Shown here one piece after another: positions 25,613 to 34,121 of a stretch of 64,000 nucleotides of DNA. This stretch comes from Deinococcus hopiensis KR-140 (GTDB lineage Bacteria; Deinococcota; Deinococci; Deinococcales; Deinococcaceae). Position 1 is the first letter of the stretch. Each line of letters opens with the position of its first letter. The notes below the pieces were generated by a model. The model ran no database searches, was not told the DNA's origin, and was given only the letters and a program-made list of their open reading frames with translations. The DNA lies in NCBI GenBank assembly GCA_943327755.2, contig CALPYF020000008.1, forward strand, positions 1-64,000, written 5' to 3'. Both the position numbers and the translations under genes were made by a program.

Positions 25613-26506
25613 TCAGGTACCAAGTTCAGCCCGCCCGAGCTCAGTCCGCCACAGGGGCAGCAGGTCGGCCGCGCTCACCTCGTCCGGCACCGACCAGCCC
25701 AGACTGCGGGCCAGTTCCGACAGCACCCGGCCCGGCGCGTCCCCGGCCTCACGCAGCGCCTGCAAGGGCGGGGCGCCGCCGCGTTTCGCCAGCCGTTCCC
25801 CCCGGAAATCCAGCATCAGCGGAACGTGCCAGTAACGGGGCGTGGGCAGCCCCAGCGCCCGCTGGAGCGCCACCTGCCGGGGCGTGGCGGTCCAGAGGTC
25901 CTCACCGCGCAGGACGTCCGTGACGCCCGACGCCGCGTCGTCCACCACGACCGCGAGGTGATACGCGAACACCCCGTCGTTGCGCCGCAGCACCACGTCC
26001 CCTACCTCGGAAGGGAGGTGCTGGCAGAGCGTCTCGCCGCGCCACCCGTCGTGGGCGCAGACCACCGCGTCAGGTACGCGCCAGCGCAGGGCCGCCGGAC
26101 GCTCCGGGTACAGACTCCCTGCGCGGCAGGTGCCGGGATAGACCGGCTCCGCGCCGTGCGGGGCGCCCGCGCTGTCCTGAATGGCCGCCTGCAACTCCCG
26201 GCGGGTGCAGGTGCAGGGGTAGGTGTCCAGCCGCTCGGCGGCCGCGAGGTACGGGTCCAGCCGCCGCGACTGGATGACCTCCTCGTCCCAGTCGAGGCCC
26301 AGCCACTCCAGATCGGCGCGGGTCACGTCATACGCCCAGTCGCGCACCCGCCCGGTATCCAGATCCTCGAAGCGCAGCAGGTGCCGCCCACCGTGCGCGC
26401 GGGAGTGCAGCCACGCCAGCAGCGCCGTGCGGGCATTGCCCAGGTGCATCGCTCCGGTGGGACTGGGCGCGAAGCGGCCCACCACTCCTCCCCTCAGCGC
26501 CGTCAC
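25613..26506 (-). CDS. gluQ: Glutamyl-Q tRNA(Asp) synthetase
   Basis: A 297-residue GluRS paralogue lacking the anticodon-binding domain. GRFAPSPTGAMHLGNARTALL holds the HIGH-type motif (HLGN), and the KMSKS-like loop reads GERLAKRGG. A zinc-site-like CTCTRREL...YPGTCR segment (Cys-x-Cys ... Cys) is typical of GluQRS. It glutamylates queuosine in the anticodon of tRNA-Asp. It starts with GTG at 26506, overlapping the upstream membrane-protein stop by 4 bp, with AAGGAG inside that gene. Last gene of a four-gene overlapping operon. Confidence 0.88.
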   Translation of the reverse strand: MTALRGGVVGRFAPSPTGAMHLGNARTALLAWLHSRAHGGRHLLRFEDLDTGRVRDWAYDVTRADLEWLGLDWDEEVIQSRRLDPYLAAAERLDTYPCTCTRRELQAAIQDSAGAPHGAEPVYPGTCRAGSLYPERPAALRWRVPDAVVCAHDGWRGETLCQHLPSEVGDVVLRRNDGVFAYHLAVVVDDAASGVTDVLRGEDLWTATPRQVALQRALGLPTPRYWHVPLMLDFRGERLAKRGGAPPLQALREAGDAPGRVLSELARSLGWSVPDEVSAADLLPLWRTELGRAELGT

Positions 26507-27009
26507 TCCTTCTCCTTCAGGTCGTCCCACAGGGCCACGAACACGCCCACGACCACCGCCCCCAGCGCCAGGGCGTGCAGGAAGCGGCCCAGGCCCGGCG
26601 CGGCATCCAGCGCGTTCCAGATGGTCAGCAGCTGCCACCAGTCGTGCGTGTCCGGATCACCCGTGATCAGCGGCAGATTCCGCAGCGGCGCGTCCGCGAC
26701 ATACGCCGACACCCCGGCCAGCGAATGCGCCAGCCACAGGGTCACCAGTCCCGCCGCGAAGCGCTCGCCGCGCGCCAGGAACACCCCGATGCACGCGGCA
26801 GGCACGAGCAGCTGGAACAGGCTCCCGCCCAGCAGCATCACGACCTCCCCCGCCCACATGAGCAGGACGTGCCCGGCCTCGTGGAAGATCAGGTTCACGT
26901 TCCCCAGGAAGCCCGGCTCGGTGGGGCGCACCACGCCCGGCAGCGTCACCCACAGGGTCAGCAGCAGGCCCAGCACGCGCGGCCACCACGTCGGCAGGGT
27001 GAGCGTCAA
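26503..27009 (-). CDS. Membrane protein with HEAGH motif (M50-like)
   Basis: A 168-residue protein with about four hydrophobic segments. In the first third it carries NLIFHEAGHVLLMWAGE, an HExxH inside or next to a membrane helix as in M50-type intramembrane or integral-membrane metalloproteases. A later Asp (ITGDPDTHDWWQ) could be the third ligand, but the NPDG motif of S2P proteases is absent. The start is TTG at 27009, overlapping the upstream stop as TTGA; no ATG or GTG fits. Function unknown; linked by 4-bp overlaps to the genes on both sides. Confidence 0.65.
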   Translation of the reverse strand: MTLTLPTWWPRVLGLLLTLWVTLPGVVRPTEPGFLGNVNLIFHEAGHVLLMWAGEVVMLLGGSLFQLLVPAACIGVFLARGERFAAGLVTLWLAHSLAGVSAYVADAPLRNLPLITGDPDTHDWWQLLTIWNALDAAPGLGRFLHALALGAVVVGVFVALWDDLKEKE

Positions 27010-27254
27010 GGGCGCTGCCGCTCCCGCAGCCACGCCAGCAGCAGATCCTCGACCAGCTCGCTGACACTCTCGCCACCGTCCGCGCGGACCTGCCGCCACA
27101 CGGCCCGCACGGTCTCCTTGCGGAGGTACACCGCCTCCAGCCGCTCCGTGCCGCCCACGCGGGACTCGTCCGGGGCGGGGGCACTCTTGCGCGCCCCGCC
27201 CTTCTTGCCCCCCTTGCCGTTCCTGTCCAGGTAATCGAAGCGGCCCACGGTCAC
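27006..27254 (-). CDS. Small basic protein with a ribbon-helix-helix-like C-terminus
   Basis: An 82-residue protein. The N-terminal 30 residues are basic and disordered (GKGGKKGGARKSAPAP), followed by a short strand (TERLEAVYLRKETVRAVWRQV) and a helix (SVSELVEDLLLAWL) in the order expected for a CopG/ParB-type RHH DNA-binding fold. Starting with GTG at 27254, it overlaps the stop of the ParA-like gene by 4 bp, which fits a partition-like ATPase/DNA-binding pair. The RHH assignment is inference from pattern. Confidence 0.6.
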   Translation of the reverse strand: MTVGRFDYLDRNGKGGKKGGARKSAPAPDESRVGGTERLEAVYLRKETVRAVWRQVRADGGESVSELVEDLLLAWLRERQRP

Positions 27255-27859
27255 CACAACTCGCGCGACAGGGTCTCGATGTCCGCCCAGGCGGCCAGAG
27301 CGCGCGGGTCGCGCACATCCCGGGCCAGGACGCCCAGTTCCGCCGCGCGCTGGTAAGCGAGGTACGATCGCACCAGCGTGTTGCACACCGTCACGCCCCC
27401 CTCGCGCAGGTCCTCACGCAGCACCTCGGCGGCGTGCCCGACCGGAGGCACCCGCGTCAGGATCACGCGGGACTGCCGCGCCGCACCCTCCTCGGTCAGG
27501 AAGTCCAACAGTTCGCGCGTGGCGTCCACCTCCAGCGGACTCACGCCGCTGGGCACCAGGATCAGGTCGGCCCGCTCGGCCAGCTGGCGCAGGTCCTTGC
27601 GGCGCGGGCGGCCCTCGGTGTCGATCAGCACGAGGTCGAAGGCCGCGAGTTTCTTCGGTTTCACGTCGTCCGCCGCGACGACCGGGAAGGGCAGCGCCCC
27701 GGCCCGCTCCGCCCAGCGGAGGCTGCTGCCCACCCGGCCGTCCTCGTCCACCAGCAGGACGTTGTGGCCCTGCGCGTGCGCTGCGCCCGCCAGATGCACC
27801 GCCAGGGTGCTCTTGCCCACGCCGCCCTTCTCCGAAGTGATCGCCGCCACGCGTGCCAT
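27251..27859 (-). CDS. ParA/MinD-like P-loop ATPase
   Basis: A 202-residue ATPase with a deviant Walker A at the N-terminus, AAITSEKGGVGKSTLAVHLA (signature Lys KGGVGKS), a Walker A' acidic segment VLLVDEDGRVGSSLRW, and Walker B-like FDLVLIDTEGRPRR. It is short like the orphan ParA proteins of plasmid partition or cargo positioning. The ATG at 27859 has TACGCT 9 nt upstream. First gene of an operon with an RHH-like protein, a HEAGH membrane protein and GluQRS. A dispersed repeat sits directly upstream. The cargo is unknown; it does not look like the main chromosomal Soj, which normally pairs with a full ParB. Confidence 0.8.
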   Translation of the reverse strand: MARVAAITSEKGGVGKSTLAVHLAGAAHAQGHNVLLVDEDGRVGSSLRWAERAGALPFPVVAADDVKPKKLAAFDLVLIDTEGRPRRKDLRQLAERADLILVPSGVSPLEVDATRELLDFLTEEGAARQSRVILTRVPPVGHAAEVLREDLREGGVTVCNTLVRSYLAYQRAAELGVLARDVRDPRALAAWADIETLSRELW

Positions 27860-27903
27860 ATGCCCGGAAGCGTAGCAGACGCGGCGGCGGCTCCGCGTCA
27901 GGC

Positions 27904-28030
27904 GGACTCCGATTGAATGGTTTGAAAACCGTTCAATCCGAGCGGATGCGAGTAGGAGCAAAGCGGGTGCCGGGCGTGGAGTTGGCAACCCGGAACATCG
28001 CCGGGTTGCCAACGAAACAGATGGAAGCCG
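27904..28030 (+). repeat. Dispersed two-hairpin repeat, copy 1
   Basis: 127-bp element related to the reverse complement of 59648-59773. It holds two hairpins: GATTGAATGG...CCGTTCAATC (about 27911-27938), and a perfect 13-bp stem GTTGGCAACCCGG (27981-27993) / CCGGGTTGCCAAC (28001-28013). Flanks include GAGCGGATGCGAG and GTGGAGTTGGCA, identical or nearly so in copy 2. Confidence 0.8.
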
Positions 28031-28058
28031 CGGCAGGCACCACGTACCATGGGGGCCG

Positions 28059-28280
28059 ATGATCACGCCCGAGCAGACGCAGGAACTCCACGCCAGCGAG
28101 ATCTACTGGACGGCGCGCGCCATGCAGGAGCAGGGCAGCCGCTTCTACCGCGCGCTGGGCGACGCGCTGCACGCCGCCGACGCCGCCAACCGCCGCCTGA
28201 TCCTGGCCACCTGGCCGGACGCCTGCTGGGACTTCTACCGGCGCGGCCTGCGCCTGCGGGCCGCCGAGGGCGAGGGCTGA
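28059..28280 (+). CDS. Small hypothetical protein
   Basis: A 73-residue, mostly helical protein (EQTQELHASEIYWTARAMQEQG; ALGDALHAADAANRRLILATWP) with no recognised domain. The ATG at 28059 has TACCAT (28045-28050) 8 nt upstream, the same leaderless signature as known genes nearby, which is the main support that it is real. A possible reverse-strand gene overlaps its 3' end. Confidence 0.6.
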   Translation: MITPEQTQELHASEIYWTARAMQEQGSRFYRALGDALHAADAANRRLILATWPDACWDFYRRGLRLRAAEGEG

Positions 28281-28456
28281 CCCAGCAGCACCAGCGTGAT
28301 CTCGCGCAGCGCCGTGACGAGCAGCGACCACAGCGTGGCCGGGCGCACCCGGGCCAGTCGCTCCCGGCGGCGCGCCACCCGCTCCTGCGCCGCCGGTTCC
28401 GCACCGGGGAGGGGCTGGCCGATCAGGAGGTGCAGGGCCCCGCGCCAGAAGCTCAT
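28235..28456 (-). CDS. Possible small membrane protein
   Basis: A 73-residue frame (MSFWRGALHLLIGQPLPG to the Arg-rich end) with two hydrophobic stretches, LLIGQP and SLLVTALREITLVLLGQ, the GQP motif being repeated. It overlaps the end of the preceding forward gene by 46 bp and no good -10 precedes it, so it may be a chance frame. Confidence 0.3.
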   Translation of the reverse strand: MSFWRGALHLLIGQPLPGAEPAAQERVARRRERLARVRPATLWSLLVTALREITLVLLGQPSPSAARRRRPRR

Positions 28457-28545
28457 GCACCGGGTACGCGTCCCGGAGGTCAGCGGTTGCCGCTTCGCGA
28501 CGGCCGCCACGGTGCGCGGGCGCGCGGGGCGTAGAGTGGGCCACC

Positions 28546-29364
<819 letters not shown>

Positions 29365-29698
29365 CAGCGGTGGCCAGAGGTAGTGAGGAGTGTCCTCAAG
29401 GCCCCTCAAACGAGATCAAAGTGCCTTGCCTTCACCGCGACCGCCTTCCGCTATCCCCTCTCCCCCTGTGGGAGGGGGAGGGAGGCGCGAAGCGACGGAA
29501 GGGTGAGGGGGCCACCGGGCGACTCCGGATGACGTGGAATCACTTGTATCCCGTCTGAAACGAGCAGAGCGAGACGCCGTGGACCACAGCGGTGGAGACG
29601 CCCGGTCTGATCAGTCTGGGGGTTCTCTGCACCCCCGTTGTGGGTAGCAGAAAGGCACCCGGATTCCAAGTCCGGGTGCCTTCTGGTCTGGGTGCAGG
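29365..29698. other. Gene-free region with several hairpins
   Basis: I find no convincing gene here. It holds a G/C-rich palindromic stretch around 29456-29482 (CCCCTCTCCCCCTGTGGG followed by AGGGGGAGGG), a small hairpin GGGGGT/ACCCCC at 29618-29636, and the terminator at 29652-29682. The first resembles the dispersed C-rich palindromes common in bacterial intergenic DNA, but no second copy lies in this window. Confidence 0.5.
29652..29682 (-). terminator. Terminator of the S1-domain gene
   Basis: Perfect 12-bp inverted repeat AAGGCACCCGGA / TCCGGGTGCCTT with a 7-nt loop, 16 bp beyond the stop on the reverse strand. Confidence 0.75.
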
Positions 29699-30100
29699 TC
29701 AGCGCTTGCGCTTGCCGCCGGCGGGCTTTTTCGCCGCGCCGCCGCCACCGCCGCCCCCACCACCGTGGGTGCGTTCCTTGGCGTCGCGCATGAACGAGCG
29801 GAGTTTTGCCTCGAACTGCGGGCTCTGACGGCCGATCGCGCGGGGGCGGGGCACTTCCTCGGGTTCCTCGAGGAGCTCCTTGATGGAGAGGTCGAGGCGA
29901 CCGCGTTCGTCCCGGCCCAGAACCTTCACTTCCACGTTCTCGCCCTCGCGGACGTGGTCATGAATGTTCCGCACGAAGGAGTGCGCGATCTGCGAGATGT
30001 GCACGAGGCCCGTCTCGCCGTTCTCGAACTGGATGAACGCGCCGAAGTCGGTCACGCGCGTCACGCGGCCCTCCACGACCGCGCCGGAATCAAGCTGCAC
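29699..30100 (-). CDS. S1 RNA-binding domain protein with glycine/lysine tail
   Basis: A 133-residue protein: one S1 domain (VVEGRVTRVTDFGAFIQFENGETGLVH, then ISQIAHSFVRNIHDHV, about residues 7-75), then a linker and an unusual tail with a run of nine Gly followed by AAKKPAGGKRKR. It resembles the general stress protein 13/YugI group that binds ribosomes or mRNA; the Gly/Lys tail probably adds RNA affinity. The start is GTG at 30100, with AAGGAGA about 10 nt upstream lying inside a leaderless mini-ORF (ATG at 30125). The transcript has a -10 TAAGAT at 30133-30138. Confidence 0.85.
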   Translation of the reverse strand: MQLDSGAVVEGRVTRVTDFGAFIQFENGETGLVHISQIAHSFVRNIHDHVREGENVEVKVLGRDERGRLDLSIKELLEEPEEVPRPRAIGRQSPQFEAKLRSFMRDAKERTHGGGGGGGGGAAKKPAGGKRKR

Positions 30101-30125
30101 CAAAGGAAGTCTCCTTGCAAAGCAT
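30090..30125 (-). CDS. Leaderless mini-ORF (11 codons) overlapping the S1-domain gene
   Basis: ATG at 30125 is 7 nt after the -10 TAAGAT and encodes Met-Leu-Cys-Lys-Glu-Thr-Ser-Phe-Gly-Ala-Ala; the TGA (30090-30092) lies 8 bp inside the S1 gene. It contains the S1 gene's Shine-Dalgarno. Confidence 0.5.
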   Translation of the reverse strand: MLCKETSFGAA

Positions 30126-30204
30126 GAGTGGCATCTTACACCATCCCCGCCCGGGGTGGGCGACACCTGCGTGCGTCCATGAGTGTCACGCTAGAGTGCA
30201 GCTC

Positions 30205-30825
30205 ATGAAGTTGCGCGGCACCCTGGGCGGCCTGAACCTCCTGATCGAACCCGGCGATACCGGCAGCAGCGTGCAGGACGCCCTGAGTGTCCGCACGGAG
30301 CTGCTGGCGAGCGCCGTGACCCTCGAATTGCAGGGCGACGCCGACCCTGAAGCGGTCGAGGCGGCCCTGCACGCCATCCGCGCCGCGGGGGGCACGCCGG
30401 GGCGCGTGCGGGCGCCGCGCGTAAGCGTCCCCACGCCCGCCCCCGCGGACAGCGCGCCCCGCCCGGCGCCGCTGCCCGCCCGCACGGAGATCCTCACGCA
30501 CACGCTGCGCGCCGGGTACCACCGGGAGTTCCCGGGCAGCGTGATCGTGCTGGGTGACGTGAACCCCGGCGCGGAGATCCTGGCGGGCGGGGACGTGATC
30601 GTGGTGGGCGCGCTGCGCGGCGTGGCGCACGCGGGCCTGGGCGGGCACGCGGACGCGATCGTGTGGGCGCGGCCCATCGCCAGCACGCAGATCCGCATCG
30701 GGGACGCCGTGGCGCGCGCGCCCGAGGGCAGCAGCCTGAGCAACATGCGCCACCGTGAGGATCAGCCGCTGGCGGAGATCGCGCGGCTGCAGGACGGCGT
30801 GATTCACATCGACGTGCAGAAGTAA
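30205..30825 (+). CDS. minC: Septum site-determining protein MinC
   Basis: A 206-residue protein with an N-terminal domain (LRGTLGGLNLLIEPGD to about residue 75), a Pro/Ala linker, and the C-terminal right-handed beta-helix domain: YHREFPGSVIVLGDVNPGAEILAGGDVIVVGALRGVAHAG is the MinC signature. It inhibits FtsZ ring assembly away from midcell, normally together with MinD. No minD or minE is adjacent, so the partner must be elsewhere. TAGAGT (30192-30197) lies 7 nt before the ATG at 30205: leaderless. Divergent from the S1-domain gene. Confidence 0.9.
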   Translation: MKLRGTLGGLNLLIEPGDTGSSVQDALSVRTELLASAVTLELQGDADPEAVEAALHAIRAAGGTPGRVRAPRVSVPTPAPADSAPRPAPLPARTEILTHTLRAGYHREFPGSVIVLGDVNPGAEILAGGDVIVVGALRGVAHAGLGGHADAIVWARPIASTQIRIGDAVARAPEGSSLSNMRHREDQPLAEIARLQDGVIHIDVQK

Positions 30826-30833
30826 CGACAGGA

Positions 30834-30870
30834 GGGAGGGGCGGCCAGATTGACCCTGGCCGCCCCTCCC
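30834..30870. terminator. Bidirectional hairpin between minC and the amidase gene
   Basis: Perfect 15-bp inverted repeat GGGAGGGGCGGCCAG (30834-30848) and its complement (30856-30870), 7-nt loop, between convergent genes. Confidence 0.8.
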
Positions 30871-30877
30871 GACTCGC

Positions 30878-32290
30878 TTACAGCTCCGGGAAGCGCACGC
30901 CGCCCAGCAGGCGGTTCAGTTCGGCGGTCAGGGACAGCAGGCGGCCCTCGCTCCCGGCGGGCGCGACGAGCAGCGCGCCACACGGGGTGGCCGCGCCGGC
31001 AGGCGTGACCGGCAGGGCGAGGCTGGGGTATCCGGCCTTCGCGGCCAGTCCGTAGCCGTGGATGCCGGGGAAGATGACCAGGTCGAGGCCCTGCGCGAAC
31101 AGCGGGTCGAAGCCGCGCGTGCGGGTCAGGCGCAGGTCGCGCTCGCGGGCCTGGAGGTAGGCGGGTTCGGTCGCGTCGCCGCGGGTGCCCTGCGAGGCGT
31201 GCAGCAGGGTCTGCCCGTAGCGCAGCAGGCGTTCCGGGTCGGCGTCGTTCGCGTCGATGACCGCCTGGAGGCTGCGCGGGCCGGTCGTGACCGTGCGCAG
31301 GTAGGCGTTCAGGTCACCCTTGAATTCGTGCTCGAGGACCTCGAGGCTCCAGCCGTGGGCGTTCAGGTCGGCGCGGCTGGGGAAGGCGACGTCGTGCAGG
31401 GTCGCGCCCGCGTCGAGCAGCGTGGCCGTCAGGTGGTCGAGGGCGGCGGCCTCGGCGGGCGTGACGCCGTTCTCGTCGCAGATAACGCCCAGGTGCGCGC
31501 CGCGCAGCACGTCGGGCAGGACGGTCAGGTCGGGCACCGGGAGGCGGCGGGTGGCCTCGTCCAGGTCGTCCGGCCCGGCGATGACGGCCAGGATCATCGC
31601 GGCGTCGCGGACGCTGCGGGTGATGGGCCCGGCGGTGTCCTGGCTGTGACTGATGGGCACGATGCCGGTGCGGGGCACGAGGCCCAGGGTGGGTTTCACG
31701 CCGATCACGCCGTTCTGGTGCGCGGGGCTGACGATGCTGCCGCTCGTCTCGGTGCCGATCGCGGCGGCGCACAGGCGCGCGGCGACCGCCACGCCGCTGC
31801 CGCTGCTGCTGCCGCCGGTGTCCAGGCCGTCCCCCCAGGGGTTCACGGTCTGCCCGCCCGCGCTGGAGTACCCGTTCGGCATGGCGAGCGTCATGAAGTT
31901 CGCCCACTCGGTCATGTTCGCCTTGCCCAGGATGACGGCCCCGGCGTTGCGTAGCCGGGTCACCAGAGGCGCATCGGTGTCCGGGATGTGCCCGGCGAGC
32001 AGGGCGCTCCCGGCGGTGGTGGGCAGGCCCGCCACGTCGATGTTGTCCTTGATGAGCATGGGCACGCCGTGCAGTGGGCCGCGCCGGTCGGCGCTGACGG
32101 CGTCCAGGCGGTCCGCGTCGGCCTGTGCGGCCGGGTTCACGGTGATCACGGCGTGCAGGCGATCGTTCAGGGCGTTCAGGCGGCCCAGGTACGTGCGGGT
32201 CACCTCGCTGCACGTCAGGTCGCCCCGGCGGGTGGCGGCGGCCAGGGCGGCGGCGTCCAGGTCGAGGATCGGGTCAGGTTGCAGGGTCAC
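30878..32290 (-). CDS. Amidase (amidase signature family)
   Basis: A 470-residue amidase signature enzyme. The Ser-cisSer-Lys triad is visible: Lys in GVPMLIKDNIDVAG, cis-Ser and nucleophile in GGSSSGSGVAVAARLCAAAIGTETSGSI. N-terminal helices (LDLDAAALAAATRRGDLT) match secreted or cytosolic amidases such as the peptide or 6-aminohexanoate types, and no Gat operon context is present, so it is not an obvious GatA. The start is GTG at 32290 because TACAGT (32297-32302 reversed) lies 7 nt upstream and the sequence before it crosses the divergent pheA promoter. Confidence 0.87.
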   Translation of the reverse strand: MTLQPDPILDLDAAALAAATRRGDLTCSEVTRTYLGRLNALNDRLHAVITVNPAAQADADRLDAVSADRRGPLHGVPMLIKDNIDVAGLPTTAGSALLAGHIPDTDAPLVTRLRNAGAVILGKANMTEWANFMTLAMPNGYSSAGGQTVNPWGDGLDTGGSSSGSGVAVAARLCAAAIGTETSGSIVSPAHQNGVIGVKPTLGLVPRTGIVPISHSQDTAGPITRSVRDAAMILAVIAGPDDLDEATRRLPVPDLTVLPDVLRGAHLGVICDENGVTPAEAAALDHLTATLLDAGATLHDVAFPSRADLNAHGWSLEVLEHEFKGDLNAYLRTVTTGPRSLQAVIDANDADPERLLRYGQTLLHASQGTRGDATEPAYLQARERDLRLTRTRGFDPLFAQGLDLVIFPGIHGYGLAAKAGYPSLALPVTPAGAATPCGALLVAPAGSEGRLLSLTAELNRLLGGVRFPEL

Positions 32291-32359
32291 GCCCTCCACT
32301 GTACGCACGTCTAAGTCCGGCGGCCGTGGGCTGGGACGCGGTACGGTAGCGTTCAGGGC

Positions 32360-33229
<870 letters not shown>

Positions 33230-33269
33230 CCGCAGGGACCGGGCACATTACGCGCCGTACCGGGGCGGT

Positions 33270-34121
33270 GTGTGGGACGATGCGCCCGTGCGCCGCGCCC
33301 TGCTGTCCCCGCCTGCCTGCCGTGACCTGAATGCCCTGCGCGGGGCGGTGGGGGGCCGGGCGGTCCTGGTGACCGGTGCGTCGTCCGGGGTGGGCGAGGC
33401 GACGGCGCTGCGGCTGGGTGCGGCGGGGGCGACGGTGCTGCTGCTGGCGCGGCGCGAGGAGCGACTGCGCGAGGTGGCGGCGCGGATCGGGGCGGCGGGT
33501 GGACGGGCGGTGGTGATCCCAGCAGACCTGAGCGATCCGGCGTCGGTAGACCTCGCGGCGGAGGTGGTGCGGTCGGTCGCGCCGGTCCTGGCGGGCGTGG
33601 TGAGCAACGCGGGGCGCTCGGTGCGGCGGCGGGCGCTGGACGGCGCGCCGAGGGCAGACCTGGAGCGGCTGCTGGCGGTGAACGCGACGGGTCCGGCGCG
33701 GCTGCTGCTGGCACTGCGCCCGGCGCTGGGGCCAGAGAGCGTGGTGGTGAACGTGTCGAGCGTGTCCGCGCGGCACGTGGGTGCGCCGCGCTGGGGGGCG
33801 TACCAGGGCAGCAAGGCGGCGTTCGACCTGTGGGTGCAGGCGGCGGTGGCCGAGTGGCCGGGGGTACGGGGCACGTCGGTGTACCTGCCGCTGGTGCGCA
33901 CGCCGATGATCGCCCCGACCCGCGCGTACCGGTTCCTGCCCGCGCTGAGTGCCCCCGAGGCGGCCGAGGTGGTCACGCTGCCGTTCGTGCGGCGGGTGAC
34001 GCGGGTCGCGCCGTGGTGGCTGCCGGGCGTGGAGGTCGCGGGCATCGTGTGTCCGGGCGTCCTGGCGCGGGGGCTGGCGTGGGCGGAGCGGATCGAGGCC
34101 CGGCTGGAGCGGCGACGGTGA
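33270..34121 (+). CDS. Short-chain dehydrogenase/reductase
   Basis: A 283-residue classical SDR: VLVTGASSGVGEATALRLGAAGA (TGxxxGxG cofactor motif), LAGVVSNAGRS (NxAG), the catalytic Ser in NVSSVSARHVG and Tyr-x-x-x-Lys in AYQGSKAAFDLW. The Arg-rich LLLARREERL after the second strand suggests NADP. The start is uncertain: GTG 33270 or GTG 33288; neither has a good -10 or SD. It overlaps the following AMP-ligase gene by 4 bp (GTGA), so the pair probably acts in one pathway, perhaps activation and reduction of a carboxylic acid; this pathway is inference. Confidence 0.82.
   Translation: MWDDAPVRRALLSPPACRDLNALRGAVGGRAVLVTGASSGVGEATALRLGAAGATVLLLARREERLREVAARIGAAGGRAVVIPADLSDPASVDLAAEVVRSVAPVLAGVVSNAGRSVRRRALDGAPRADLERLLAVNATGPARLLLALRPALGPESVVVNVSSVSARHVGAPRWGAYQGSKAAFDLWVQAAVAEWPGVRGTSVYLPLVRTPMIAPTRAYRFLPALSAPEAAEVVTLPFVRRVTRVAPWWLPGVEVAGIVCPGVLARGLAWAERIEARLERRR

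Noticed and set aside
29456..29482. C/G-rich palindrome considered as a tRNA or riboswitch
   Set aside because: No cloverleaf, no T-arm sequence, and no adjacent gene fits; it resembles a generic intergenic palindrome.
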